From Methylomonas lenta (GTDB lineage: Bacteria; Pseudomonadota; Gammaproteobacteria; Methylococcales; Methylomonadaceae), in the NCBI RefSeq assembly GCF_001644015.1, contig NZ_LUUI01000101.1, positions 1-64,000 of the forward strand: 64,000 nt of DNA. Direction: 5' to 3'. The notes under the pieces are model-generated. The model was not told the DNA's origin. It saw only the letters and a list, made by a program, of their open reading frames with translations, and searched no databases. Made by a program: the position numbers and the translations under genes. Shown piece after piece: positions 27,121 through 35,289 of this stretch. The first letter of the stretch is position 1, and every line of letters begins with the position of its first letter.

Positions 27121-27560
27121 GACGATTTATCCGTATTGCGCTGCTCTGGTGTTAGCGGCTGAAGGCTACGGAGAGTCGAGGGAAATTGTAAAAAATGACG
27201 CTTGCGGCGTATCGCGCCAAACAAGATGAGAGTTAGTAACAAAGTGGCTGCCACGGCAAGTAAAATCACCTCGCTGGGGTTAAAACCATTTTCGATGAAG
27301 ACTAACACCGCAGCGGCCAGCAGCCCCAGCCACGCGGCTATCAGCAAGACGGCAATCATGACGCCCAAGATAATCATGGACACCAAGCTATCGCCCGCCC
27401 GCTGCGTTTCCAATGCCGCGAGACGGATGCGATCGACGCTTAAACCACGTAATTCAAGCCATAACAACTGGGCATCTTCCAATAGGCCGGATTCGTTTAA
27501 CGAATCAGCGTTTTTGGTGGTGTGCCCAGGTGTCTGATCTTTTGTAACGTCTGGGTCCAT
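27117..27560 (-). CDS. YqjE-like membrane protein (holin superfamily III-like)
   Basis: 147 aa. Cytoplasmic helix (LEDAQLLWLELRGLSVDRIRL region), then two membrane helices (VSMIILGVMIAVLLIAAWLG and a second near 95-115) and a basic tail. This is the phage-holin-family/YqjE fold. There is no lysis gene nearby, so it is not a phage holin. Middle gene of the three-gene minus-strand operon. Confidence 0.72.
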   Translation of the reverse strand: MDPDVTKDQTPGHTTKNADSLNESGLLEDAQLLWLELRGLSVDRIRLAALETQRAGDSLVSMIILGVMIAVLLIAAWLGLLAAAVLVFIENGFNPSEVILLAVAATLLLTLILFGAIRRKRHFLQFPSTLRSLQPLTPEQRNTDKSS

Positions 27561-27573
27561 GATGTTTTGTGAT

Positions 27574-27801
27574 CTAACGGCTTAATAAACGACTCAGCAG
27601 GAAGCCGGCCGCCGCCGCGATACCCAGCGATGTTACTGGATTGTCGCGAATATAGCTTTGGCAGTTCTTCATCAAGAGCTGCTCGGACTGTTTAAGTTCT
27701 CCGCCTTTTTTGTCAATCGCTTCCACAGCCTGACTGGTTGCATTGGCAATATTATCGACGGTTTCATGTGCAAAATTTGATGCTTTTTCTATGGATTCCA
27801 T
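27574..27801 (-). CDS. YqjD/ElaB-like (DUF883) ribosome-anchoring-type protein
   Basis: 75 aa. Amphipathic N-terminal helix and a C-terminal membrane anchor with the family's signature spacing (YIRDNPVTSLGIAAAAGFLLSR). DUF883 proteins such as YqjD tether ribosomes to the inner membrane in stationary phase. First gene of the minus-strand trio, with GGAGAA just before its start. Confidence 0.82.
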   Translation of the reverse strand: MESIEKASNFAHETVDNIANATSQAVEAIDKKGGELKQSEQLLMKNCQSYIRDNPVTSLGIAAAAGFLLSRLLSR

Positions 27802-27815
27802 GATGGTTTTCTCCT

Positions 27816-28130
27816 TTATTTCAGTCGCATGTCATTTTTGACTGACTCTACGCCCTTAACACTACGGGTCACTTGGACAGCTCTATTAATATCTGCTTGT
27901 GTACTGACAAATCCGCTCAGTTGAACCACGCCCTTGAAGGTTTCAACGTTGATCTGACCCGATCTGAGGTTAGGTTCGTCGAATAACGCTGCCTTGACTT
28001 TAGTGGTGATAACACTGTCATCGACATACTCACCAGTGCCTTCATGCTTTGCTGTTGACGCACAACCGGCCGCCGTCATTAACGACAGAGCCAAAAACGT
28101 TGCGGAAAATAATCTAATAAGGTTGTTCAT
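27816..28130 (-). CDS. BON-domain lipoprotein (OsmY-like)
   Basis: 104 aa. Lipoprotein leader ending TAAGC, then one BON domain (YVDDSVITTKVKAALFDE, FKGVVQLSGFVSTQADINRAV, VKSVKNDMRLK). It is a shorter relative of the BON protein at 18685. Its start is 155 bp from a perfect dyad motif in the divergent gap shared with the OmpA gene. Confidence 0.85.
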   Translation of the reverse strand: MNNLIRLFSATFLALSLMTAAGCASTAKHEGTGEYVDDSVITTKVKAALFDEPNLRSGQINVETFKGVVQLSGFVSTQADINRAVQVTRSVKGVESVKNDMRLK

Positions 28131-28284
28131 AATAAAAGCTCCAATAATTTGAAAAATAATTTAACGACTTAAGCTGCTCTTCCATGATGAATAAGTAATC
28201 TTGATAAAAAATCAAGTGTCGAGACGAGGCTGACGGTTCGTTAAACCATTGGTTACACTCTAACTACAAATAGAGCTGAAGTCG

Positions 28285-28298
28285 GTACGTTAGCGAAC
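28285..28298. promoter_or_regulatory. Dyad motif GTNCGNNNNCGNAC, site 9
   Basis: GTACGTTAGCGAAC; on the minus strand the right flank is CGACTTC and the left flank reads TTAT. It is 155 bp upstream of the BON gene (minus) in the 425-bp divergent gap 28131-28555. Confidence 0.55.
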
Positions 28299-28385
28299 AT
28301 AAAGCAAGGGTAAGCGAAGGGGCGTCAGTGTTAAACCCTGACCTAATTTTTTAGGCAGATATTTTGTTCAGAAAAATATCGCTAT

Positions 28386-28399
28386 GTGTGATACCGAAC
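28386..28399. promoter_or_regulatory. Dyad motif, one mismatch, upstream of ompA-like gene
   Basis: GTGTGATACCGAAC, one substitution from the motif (TG for the first CG), with both conserved flanks CTAT and AGAC. It is 157 bp upstream of the OmpA-family gene. Confidence 0.45.
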
Positions 28400-28555
28400 A
28401 GACGGTTAGCGGCTGTTGCGCTTAAGCTACTTATGCAAGCTTTTAAACAACATGACTGTCGGAGTGTGTCTATTTGCAGAGAGTAGATATTTTTGCTTAC
28501 GCCGACAGAGTGCAGTTTTTAGCCGATGTTATCTATAAATCATGAAGGAACTCCT

Positions 28556-29596
28556 ATGCTAAAAAAGAATTTACTTACCAGTGCCACGTTAATCGGCATG
28601 GGTTTCGTCCCGCTGGCGCAAGCGGCTGATCAATTCCTGGATAATCGCTGGTATGTCGCACCTTTTGCGTCCTACGTCGAAACTGGCGGTGATCGTAAAG
28701 CCGCAGATGGATGGGGTGGCGGCTTGGGTGTCGGCAAAATCATTGATGAACATTTCAACGCCGAGTTGAGAGGTTTTTATCAAGGATTTGGCGGTACTAA
28801 CGGGCCGTGGGACCTGGCTGGCGGCACGGCCGATCTACAATATTATTTCTTTCGGGATAAATTCTCGCCATACGCTGTAATGGGATTGGGTGCCATGAAT
28901 ACCTGCGCCTCCGCTAATTGCGGCGTAGGCTTTATTGGCGAAGCCGGTTTGGGCGTTAGCTATGAGGTGGCTGATAACTTGTTAATCCGCAGTGATGTGC
29001 GGTATCGCTACAATAACAACTTCAACGCCCACGTACAGTCCGGTACCGATGAGTTTCATGATATGACGGTGAACCTGGGCGTGGTGATTCCATTCGGTGA
29101 AAAGCCTAAATATGTGGCAAAAGCTGAACCTTATATCGCACCACCGGTTGATGATTGTTCCACCCGCGATTCGGATGCGGATGGCGTTAACGACTGCCTG
29201 GATAAATGCCCAGGTACCATTAAAGGCGCCACTGTTGACCATAACGGCTGTGCGGTTAGACTGATTCTCAAAGGCCAACACTTTAAATATGATTCCGCGG
29301 AGCTAACCGAGAAAGCTCAGGGGATTCTGGATGACGTCGCAGGAAGCCTTATTGCCTATCCACAGAAAAATGATATTGAAATCCAGGGACATGCCAGCAG
29401 TGAAGGCACAGATAGTTACAACATGAAACTGTCACAACGACGCGCACACTCGGTGCTTGACTATCTTAAAATGAAAGGTGTTACCAACAATCTGAGTGCG
29501 AAAGGCTACGGCGAAACCCAGCCGATAGCTGATAACGCAACAGAAGCAGGTAAATCTGAAAACCGCCGTGTCGAGTTGATCTGGATAGAAGAATAA
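28556..29596 (+). CDS. OmpA-family outer-membrane protein
   Basis: 346 aa from the ATG at 28556 (ribosome site GAAGGAA). Signal peptide ending AQA, an eight-stranded-type beta-barrel domain (about residues 25-190, with WYVAPFASYVETGG and FSPYAVMGLGAMN), then a calcium-binding-type DSDADGVNDCLDKCPGT repeat. The C-terminal OmpA peptidoglycan-binding domain (about 240-346) has IEIQGHASSEGTDSYN, LSQRRAHSVLDYL and ENRRVELIW. A structural protein tethering the outer membrane to the cell wall. Confidence 0.92.
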   Translation: MLKKNLLTSATLIGMGFVPLAQAADQFLDNRWYVAPFASYVETGGDRKAADGWGGGLGVGKIIDEHFNAELRGFYQGFGGTNGPWDLAGGTADLQYYFFRDKFSPYAVMGLGAMNTCASANCGVGFIGEAGLGVSYEVADNLLIRSDVRYRYNNNFNAHVQSGTDEFHDMTVNLGVVIPFGEKPKYVAKAEPYIAPPVDDCSTRDSDADGVNDCLDKCPGTIKGATVDHNGCAVRLILKGQHFKYDSAELTEKAQGILDDVAGSLIAYPQKNDIEIQGHASSEGTDSYNMKLSQRRAHSVLDYLKMKGVTNNLSAKGYGETQPIADNATEAGKSENRRVELIWIEE

Positions 29597-29723
29597 CTTT
29601 GGACTAACTTTTTCGATATATATAGTTCAGAGTGAAACGTCAGTTGAACAGATCCAATTCGGCAGCTGGAACAGTTGTCAGTATGAGTCTTTGCGAAATC
29701 TAATAAACTCGTAGCGGCAGGAA

Positions 29724-29751
29724 AAGGTCCACCTTATAAGAGGTGGACCTT
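29724..29751. repeat. 11-bp hairpin
   Basis: AAGGTCCACCT (29724-29734) and AGGTGGACCTT (29741-29751) are perfect complements around a 6-bp loop. It lies about 130 bp after the OmpA stop in the 447-bp gap 29597-30043. There is no long T-run, so it is at best a weak terminator. Confidence 0.5.
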
Positions 29752-29921
29752 GGTCATTGTTGGAATGGAGGCGACTTCATATCAATATGCATTTATTTAA
29801 CTGAGTTGTATTCAAGCCGCTAGCCTGCCGTTAAAAACCATGATTTTCTGGTGTTTGGCTGTCGCAATATGGCCGGTTGCGGTTAGTTAGAAATCGGGAA
29901 ATGGAGATATTTCGTGGCTAT

Positions 29922-29935
29922 GTACGTCAGCGCAC
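29922..29935. promoter_or_regulatory. Dyad motif GTNCGNNNNCGNAC, site 10
   Basis: GTACGTCAGCGCAC with left flank CTAT and right flank AGAT, 109 bp upstream of the small exported-protein gene at 30044. Confidence 0.55.
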
Positions 29936-30043
29936 AGATAACTTCTTGATAATTCACTATCATCAAAGCTGAGTCATTCATTGGCTCAATAACTTGTATT
30001 TAATACTATCGAATCATAACTCAATATTTAATATATAAAAAAC

Positions 30044-30325
30044 ATGAAAAAAATCATTATAGTAAGTATATTCGCTGCACTTGGGATCTCTGTCAACGCA
30101 AACGCAGAATATACACAACAAACCGAAGAAACACATTCTACTCAAAGTACTCATACTCAAGGCACTGGCAGTGTATTGCCAACAGAAACAACAGTTCGAG
30201 AAGTTCAAGTTCCAGGCCCGGTTCGAGAGGTTCAAGTTCCTGGCCCAGTTCAAGTGATTAAAGAATCTGCTCCAGCTCCAGCTCCAGCCCCAGCGCCGAA
30301 CATAAATATTAAGATTGATGATTAA
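30044..30325 (+). CDS. Small exported repeat protein
   Basis: 93 aa. Signal peptide ending NANA, a Thr/Gln-rich segment, then two copies of VREVQVPGP followed by PVQVIKES and an alternating Ala-Pro stretch, closing with NINIKIDD. I know no family for it. The peptide repeat is encoded by a 27-bp direct tandem repeat. The dyad motif 109 bp upstream suggests co-regulation with the other stress genes. Confidence 0.6.
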   Translation: MKKIIIVSIFAALGISVNANAEYTQQTEETHSTQSTHTQGTGSVLPTETTVREVQVPGPVREVQVPGPVQVIKESAPAPAPAPAPNINIKIDD

Positions 30326-30493
30326 CTTAGGAAAACATTAGTTGGGCCTGACCATTCATTGTACAGTTGGAATCCAGATAATTTTGTTTCTGGACTAGAG
30401 CGAATAAAGAATCAGTTTAGTGCAAGTTTTCAATTTAAGTCATTTTCAGAGATTGATGACCTTATGAATTCGTTTGAGGTTTTTGAGTTTTGA
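30326..30493 (+). pseudogene. Possible reading-frame remnant after stop
   Basis: Directly after the TAA of the preceding gene, in the same frame, 55 codons are open to TGA at 30491-30493 and read like protein (GPDHSLYSWNPDNFVSGLER, then FKSFSEIDDLMNSFEVFEF). There is no good start codon. It may be the tail of a decayed gene placed here by recombination, or a chance open frame. No family recognised. Confidence 0.25.
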
Positions 30494-30532
30494 TGTGGCA
30501 TCGGGTGTAAGCTAGATTAAAGATGCTTGCAT

Positions 30533-31306
30533 CTAGCCTGACTGGCGTCGGTTCAGGGGATCTTGTCGGTAGTAAAGTTGCAGTTGTTCATAAACGTCTG
30601 AAAAATGCGTGTGTATTACCTGCGGTGCTGTGAAAAAGTATTCACTGAATACAGCAAAGAATTCGGCTGGGCTGCTAGCTGCATAGGCATTCACCGTCGT
30701 TGGGCGCTGCTTCATCAGGTCTTGTTCTAGCTGTTGGTAGGCTGCGCTGAGTGTTTGTGTCCAATCCGGAATCGACATAGCAACATGTAAAGGTGGCATG
30801 CCATTACAACTGCCATCCAGCATATCAAGCTTGTGAGCTATCTCATGAATAATCACGCTGTGACCGTGATGACCCTCTTTTATGTCCCATTCGATATCTT
30901 CCCAGGACAAAATCACCGGACCTCTCGACCAAGCCTCCCCACTCAAGATGCGATCCTGATGATGGACGATGCCATCGACATCCCTTTCGTCGCGAGCAAC
31001 ATGAAACGCTGAGGGGTAAATCAGTATGTCAGTCCAGCCGGCTAATAGACTCAAGCCTAAATGCAGCACCGGCAGGCACGCGTGCACCGCCAGGGTAACG
31101 CGCATGTTGTCGGTGATGGTTAGATTGACCCCGATAATGGTCTTCTCCTGCAGAAATAATGTGCTTAATTCCCGCAAATGGGCTTTTTCGACCGCGCTCA
31201 ATCCTTGCAGTACATTTAAATTTTCTGTAACGGCATGCCAGACCGCTTGTTCAATAGGGTGACGGTGCAGAATGTAGCGGGTTTTGGCGCGCTTAAAAAA
31301 GTTCAT
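30533..31306 (-). CDS. mtfA: MtfA-type zinc metallopeptidase (M90)
   Basis: 257 aa. MtfA family peptidase; in E. coli it interacts with the Mlc regulator. Zinc motif HEIAHKLDMLDG (HExxH) is near residue 155, with the downstream PAEFFAVFSEYFF glutamate helix of the family. N-terminal region WHAVTENLNVLQGLSAVEKAHLREL matches the usual MtfA helical part. Complete length. Function here is inferred from the family. Confidence 0.9.
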   Translation of the reverse strand: MNFFKRAKTRYILHRHPIEQAVWHAVTENLNVLQGLSAVEKAHLRELSTLFLQEKTIIGVNLTITDNMRVTLAVHACLPVLHLGLSLLAGWTDILIYPSAFHVARDERDVDGIVHHQDRILSGEAWSRGPVILSWEDIEWDIKEGHHGHSVIIHEIAHKLDMLDGSCNGMPPLHVAMSIPDWTQTLSAAYQQLEQDLMKQRPTTVNAYAASSPAEFFAVFSEYFFTAPQVIHTHFSDVYEQLQLYYRQDPLNRRQSG

Positions 31307-31373
31307 GATATTTAAGCGCTAAGCCAATTTAAGCATAATCGCATTTTCTCAATCATTGAACTCTGTATTCCTC

Positions 31374-31583
31374 TCAATCCACCACACGCCTGACTTGGGC
31401 GCCACAGGTCTGGCATTTTCCATCCAGTAGGATGCCTACGTCATCGGCTATAACTGCATAATCTATGATGGTGGTACTACCGCGGCATTGACTACACCAA
31501 ACCGATTGCAGAATCATTTTTCGCTGAGCTTCCGGTATGGCCCGCCATAGCCTTTCACTGGCTAACTGAATCGGTTGTGTCAT
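31374..31583 (-). CDS. Small two-CxxC protein
   Basis: 69 aa. Start is the ATG overlapping the stop of the upstream gene by 4 bp (31580-31583); the longer open frame to 31784 is out of context. It carries two CxxC pairs (WCSQC and KCQTC), giving a zinc-ribbon-like fold. Translationally coupled to the DUF6794-like gene. Function unknown. Confidence 0.65.
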   Translation of the reverse strand: MTQPIQLASERLWRAIPEAQRKMILQSVWCSQCRGSTTIIDYAVIADDVGILLDGKCQTCGAQVRRVVD

Positions 31584-31861
31584 AGGTTTTTCCAAAGGGC
31601 ATGAATAATAACAGCGGACGCATCGTCTGGATGACGTACGCCGCAATCCTGTAATAGCTGATTTTCCGGCGTATACAGCCAGGCATTGCGAATCGCCAAC
31701 CCTAGACTTAGGTGATAATCGACCAGTTGATCTTCCGACTTGGCGGCCAGGGCTAATTTGTCGGCATCGCTTAGTATCAGACACAACTGCTCAACCGCTG
31801 CGGAAACTGTAGTGGGTGGCTGTAAGCCTGCCAGTTGAGGGGCTAAGCCCTGGGTTTTCAT
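31580..31861 (-). CDS. DUF6794-like protein
   Basis: 93 aa. Contains LILSDADKLALAAKSEDQLV, then LSLGLAIRNAWLY and HPDDASAVIIHALWK, the pattern of DUF6794 proteins (acidic N-terminal part, LGxxIRNxW core, histidine-rich end). No known role. It forms a two-gene operon with the small CxxC protein. Confidence 0.65.
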   Translation of the reverse strand: MKTQGLAPQLAGLQPPTTVSAAVEQLCLILSDADKLALAAKSEDQLVDYHLSLGLAIRNAWLYTPENQLLQDCGVRHPDDASAVIIHALWKNL

Positions 31862-31991
31862 GCGTTATTATCCTTGGCTGCCTAATGGCGATATTCAAAT
31901 CTCTCGGTTTAATGGTCAAGCTTTGACCAGTTTAACGCTTTTCTTGGTATAGCAAGGGGTTGGGGTCATTGGTCACCGACTTGTCACAAGT

Positions 31992-32014
31992 TTATCCACA
32001 GCTTTTGTGGATAA
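31992..32014. promoter_or_regulatory. Pair of inverted DnaA-box-like 9-mers
   Basis: TTATCCACA (31992-32000) and its reverse complement TGTGGATAA (32006-32014), separated by 5 bp, are perfect consensus DnaA boxes. A third TTATCCACA lies at 32614-32622 past the IS remnant. No replication gene is near, so origin function is not claimed. Confidence 0.45.
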
Positions 32015-32040
32015 CTGATGCTCGGGGCGTCAACCAAATT

Positions 32041-32597
32041 AGGGGCTGTTGCCATTTTGAAAAGATAGCCTTGAAAATGAATTGTTACGCCCTATTGATT
32101 GATTTTCTCAATCAAAAGATAAGTAACTACGCCACGCCAACTGTTTACGGATGAATACTGGAAGAAATTCAAAACTATCATGTTGAGCTTGGGGATTTAT
32201 GACAAGCCCACGCTCAGGCGAACGATAGAAGACATTATTTATCGCTTGCGAATCGGATGTCCCTGGCGAGATCTTCCCGTAGACTTTGGTAAGTGGAATG
32301 CCGTGTATAAACGATTCAATGCATGGTCACTTCAAGAAATACTGATGGGTATTTTTAAAGCGTTGGTTGTGGAGCCTGATTTGGAGTGACATTTATTGAT
32401 GGCAGTATTGTGAAGGCTCATCATCCAAAATCCATATGGCTGTTGATGCCTGCGGTCTTCCCATTCATTTCCTGGTAACGGGTGGTGAAGTCCACGACTG
32501 TAAAGAAGCCCCAGAACTAGTGGCTAAACTCCCCTTGGCTAAATACATGATTGCCGACAAAGGGTATGACAGTGAACCTCTGCGGATTCAAATTCAT
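32041..32597 (+). mobile_element. Decayed IS5-family element
   Basis: An IS5-type transposase reading frame begins PRQLFTDEYWKKFKTIM (about 32131) and continues through DIIYRLRIGCPWRDLPVDFG to VVEPDLE. There a one-base loss turns GAGTGGACA into GAGTGACA and stops translation at 32389. After KAHH, a block is deleted and the frame jumps to KIHMAVDACGLPIHFLVTGG, then EVHDCKEAPE and MIADKGYDSEPLRIQI, where similarity ends. The C-terminal catalytic part and right end are missing. The probable left end lies near 32041 (AGGGGCTGTTGCC). Confidence 0.8.
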
Positions 32598-32685
32598 GTC
32601 CGGTAAATTTACTTTATCCACACTGTTGTTTGGCTCAGCTTCGTTGGCCAGCAGTCTAGATTTCAAAGGTTCCGTCCGGGCTTAA
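32596..32685 (+). CDS. Possible 29-aa signal-peptide-like ORF
   Basis: ATG at 32596 encodes MSGKFTLSTLLFGSASLASS plus nine residues, then TAA; it resembles a signal peptide with little behind it. It starts exactly where IS similarity stops and is followed by a good terminator at 32734. It could be the beginning of a gene lost to the IS-linked deletion. Low confidence. Confidence 0.2.
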   Translation: MSGKFTLSTLLFGSASLASSLDFKGSVRA

Positions 32686-32733
32686 GTTTTTATGCGTAGT
32701 TTCCTCCCCGTAAATGGACGTACACACTCGACG

Positions 32734-32768
32734 GCCACCCTCCTGGTTCAGGATGGTGGTTTTTTTTG
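32734..32768 (+). terminator. Rho-independent terminator
   Basis: CCACC-C-TCCTG pairs with CAGGA-T-GGTGG around GTT and runs straight into eight T residues (32760-32767). A strong plus-strand terminator. It overlaps the last codons of the minus-strand methyltransferase gene. Confidence 0.75.
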
Positions 32769-33398
32769 ACACAGTTTCCTTGCCGTAATCGCTAACCAGG
32801 GTTGCTCGTGCCGGGGTTTGCCTTCAGGCCGGTAATAAAAGTCGAGTATTTCAAAGCCTGCATTTGCCAGGAATTGTTCGCTGGTATCGATTTGCATGTA
32901 ATGGCCATAGCGTTGTCCAGACCAGCCTTCACCATCACCGCGCGGGTTAGAGATAAATAAAACACCCTGTTCTCTTAACGCTAGGTGCAAGGCAGTCAGT
33001 ACAGTGGACAGTTTTTGGCTAGGCACATGAAACAATGAGGCGTTGGCGAAGACACCATCGAACGCCTGGTGGGGTAAATTCAAACCCAGAAAGGTTTGCT
33101 GCAGAATCTGGCAACCAGTATAGGCGCGCGCCATATGGCAAAATACCTCACTGCCGTCCAGCCCCACAGGCCGGTGACCCAATGACTTGAAATAGCTGAC
33201 ATCTCTGCCTGGTCCACAACCCAAGTCCAAAATATCCAGTGTTTTATCGGCAGGAAACGGCCTCAGAAAAGCCGCATAGTTTTGCCTCACATCGTGGTCT
33301 TTTGTGCCATCCCAAAAAGATTCTGCATGCTGATTGTAATGATTCAGCGTAACCGATTCGATCGTTTGCCAATCTTCAGTGCTTTTTTCCATATTCAT
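32748..33398 (-). CDS. Class I SAM-dependent methyltransferase
   Basis: 216 aa from the ATG at 33398 (an ATG two codons in and a TTG at 33431 are alternatives). Motif I ILDLGCGPGRDVSYF, motif II PVGLDGSEVF, and the post-motif LPHQAFDGVFANASLFHVP are those of small-molecule/UbiE-like class I methyltransferases. Substrate unknown. It is the last chromosomal-type gene before the conjugative element. Confidence 0.85.
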   Translation of the reverse strand: MNMEKSTEDWQTIESVTLNHYNQHAESFWDGTKDHDVRQNYAAFLRPFPADKTLDILDLGCGPGRDVSYFKSLGHRPVGLDGSEVFCHMARAYTGCQILQQTFLGLNLPHQAFDGVFANASLFHVPSQKLSTVLTALHLALREQGVLFISNPRGDGEGWSGQRYGHYMQIDTSEQFLANAGFEILDFYYRPEGKPRHEQPWLAITARKLCQKKPPS

Positions 33399-33895
33399 TA
33401 GGCTTTTGTGTCGTGTGAGGAGGTAGGTCAACGAGCAACATTTAAGTCCCTGTCGTGATCAACGTCAACTAGCTTGCCCGACTGGCTAATGTTGCCACCG
33501 TTTATGCTGACGAATTGTCACCAGTTGAATTAGCTTCGTATCTTTTCCGTCTATCAGATTTACCCTGCGACATCGCCATAGAAATTAAGCCTGACAGTCA
33601 CGGATTATGGGCAAAAAGGCAAAAGGGCCAGTAAGTGATGGGACTAAAAAAACGTTAACGGCAAAAGGCTAAAAAGGCCGGAAGGGAAGGGGGTATTAAC
33701 GGGAAAGGGCTTATCCAGAAAAGGTGGAACGCTATTATCAAAATGGCCTGCCGCGCAGTGTTCTGCTAAAACCCTAGCCAGGCCTGTCAGGGTTTTAGCT
33801 TCAATTTCAACTGCCGACTCGGCAGACTTTCTCTCAAAAATGACGGATACCAAAGGCCTACGACGGGCAATCCTGACTATTTTGAGCGAGCTTTC
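33399..33895. other. Gap at left side of conjugative module, with possible small minus-strand ORF
   Basis: About 500 bp without a clear gene. On the minus strand 33644-33853 is open for 69 codons and reads VEIEAKTLTGLARVLAEHC in its middle, which is protein-like; I cannot name it and its start is unclear. No integrase gene or direct-repeat attachment site could be seen, so the left end of the element is not defined here. Confidence 0.35.
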
Positions 33896-34462
33896 ATGAA
33901 TCTAAACCCCCACCATCTTGCTGGTTTGATTGTGCTGCCAAGCCTTTTGGCAATCCTAGCTGGATGCACGCCGATAAAACCAGAGCAAAACAGTCTTATG
34001 GCCTCTGAAGACAGCAAGGGCAGCCAAATTGATCCAAACCACAATCCTCAAGCTGCTGCAGAGGCAAATTTGCTACCCATTGACCAGAAAAGTGCTGCCA
34101 ACCGAGCAGCACTGATCGTCCAAACCGGCCGCTACAGTGCCGTTACAGCAACACCGCTTCAGGCTCAACGGTATCCTTTGGATGTGATTATTGATGTGAC
34201 GATTCCGGAGGCCTGCATCAGCATCGAACAAGCCATACGCTTTCTATTGCGGCGCAGCGGTTATACGTTAGATATGAATATGCAAACTGATTTAATCGAA
34301 CTACTGGCTAAACGGTTACCAGCAATACATCGAAAACTTGGTCCCATGCCATTAAAAGACGCACTGACGCTAATGGTCACCCCGCACTTTGTGCTGCAGG
34401 ACGAGCCGATCAAGCGGCTGATACGCTTTGTCCCCATCACTGAAAACCGGGAAGGGCTGTGA
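33896..34462 (+). CDS. PilL-like ICE lipoprotein (TIGR03748-like)
   Basis: 188 aa. Signal peptide and lipobox (LAILAGC), then the family core: IVQTGRYSAVTATPLQAQR, LDVIIDVTIPEACISIEQAI, FLLRRSGYTLD and a final LVMVTP-like LTLMVTPHFVLQDEP. It belongs to the PilL N-terminal domain type found at the start of the ICE transfer operon, a periplasmic secretin-pilot-like protein. Its stop overlaps the next start (TGATG). Confidence 0.82.
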   Translation: MNLNPHHLAGLIVLPSLLAILAGCTPIKPEQNSLMASEDSKGSQIDPNHNPQAAAEANLLPIDQKSAANRAALIVQTGRYSAVTATPLQAQRYPLDVIIDVTIPEACISIEQAIRFLLRRSGYTLDMNMQTDLIELLAKRLPAIHRKLGPMPLKDALTLMVTPHFVLQDEPIKRLIRFVPITENREGL

Positions 34463-35289
34463 TGAATCTCGAACTAGAAACTGAGGCTCCAAACGATACC
34501 GATCCGGATATACGGCAACGCGAATGGCGTTCCGTGCCGCACTGGTTAAAACTCGCTGGCGGGGGATTAGCTGCATTATTGGTGATGCTGTTGTTCTGGG
34601 TCGGCATGACCCATATTGATCCTCACAAGCCAAAGTCCATGTTCGATGTTGAGAAACAGGTCGACTATCAAGCTAATCTGGGCAACGATTTAAAGATAGC
34701 CCCCGCAACCCCGGTGGTTTTAACACCTGCTGAAGCCTCTGACGATTCAGATAGTCCTGCCGCGGCTGACATAAAATCCCGCCCACTTGCCGCAGCGAAT
34801 CAACAGATAGCTGCACTGACTCAGGCCATCACTCTGTTGAAAACAGCGTTGGCAGATCAGATCAGTCAATCCGAAGCCTGGCAAAGCCAACAAACTGATT
34901 TAATGCGTACAGTACAGCAGCAACTGACCGCACAGACCACGAAACTGGAACAACTGGAAGCGCAGTTAAAGCAAAACACCGTCGCCAAAACCAAGCCAGT
35001 CAAGCGGCCAAATTCTAAGTCAGCCAAACATCAAAAACGCAGGGTCAAATTAAAAGTACCCTTTGATCTGGTGAGTATCGATCAATGGGGCGATCAGGCG
35101 TATCCCGTATTGCGGCATAACGGCCAGTGGCATGAAAAAACCAGCGGGCAAAGCCTGCTGGAATGGCGCATCGATTCCATTAACCGCGATACACAAACCC
35201 TGACGGTCAAAAACCCGCAGGGTCACTCGCAAACCTTGTCGATCACCTCTAATGTCAACCGCCAGGATGGTAGCCTGAATGGCGACTAA
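34462..35289 (+). CDS. ICE membrane protein with coiled coil
   Basis: 275 aa. One membrane helix (about residues 29-51, LKLAGGGLAALLVMLLFWVG), then a coiled coil (about 115-175, repeated AALTQAITLLKTAL, QTTKLEQLEAQLKQ) and a basic linker. The C-terminal beta-rich part is VPFDLVSIDQWGDQAYPVL. The layout recalls bitopic inner-membrane transfer proteins that span the periplasm. Overlaps both neighbours, so part of the transfer operon. Exact family not recognised. Confidence 0.65.
   Translation: MNLELETEAPNDTDPDIRQREWRSVPHWLKLAGGGLAALLVMLLFWVGMTHIDPHKPKSMFDVEKQVDYQANLGNDLKIAPATPVVLTPAEASDDSDSPAAADIKSRPLAAANQQIAALTQAITLLKTALADQISQSEAWQSQQTDLMRTVQQQLTAQTTKLEQLEAQLKQNTVAKTKPVKRPNSKSAKHQKRRVKLKVPFDLVSIDQWGDQAYPVLRHNGQWHEKTSGQSLLEWRIDSINRDTQTLTVKNPQGHSQTLSITSNVNRQDGSLNGD

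Noticed and set aside
27117-27560. Phage holin, possibly marking a prophage
   Set aside because: It is a YqjE-type gene in a YqjD-YqjE-YqjK-like operon; no other phage genes are near.
30179-30300. CRISPR-like or minisatellite array
   Set aside because: Only two copies of a coding 27-bp repeat without spacers, plus an Ala-Pro codon run.
31992-32014. Replication origin
   Set aside because: Only DnaA-type boxes are seen; there is no AT-rich unwinding region, no dnaA or parAB and no further clustered boxes.
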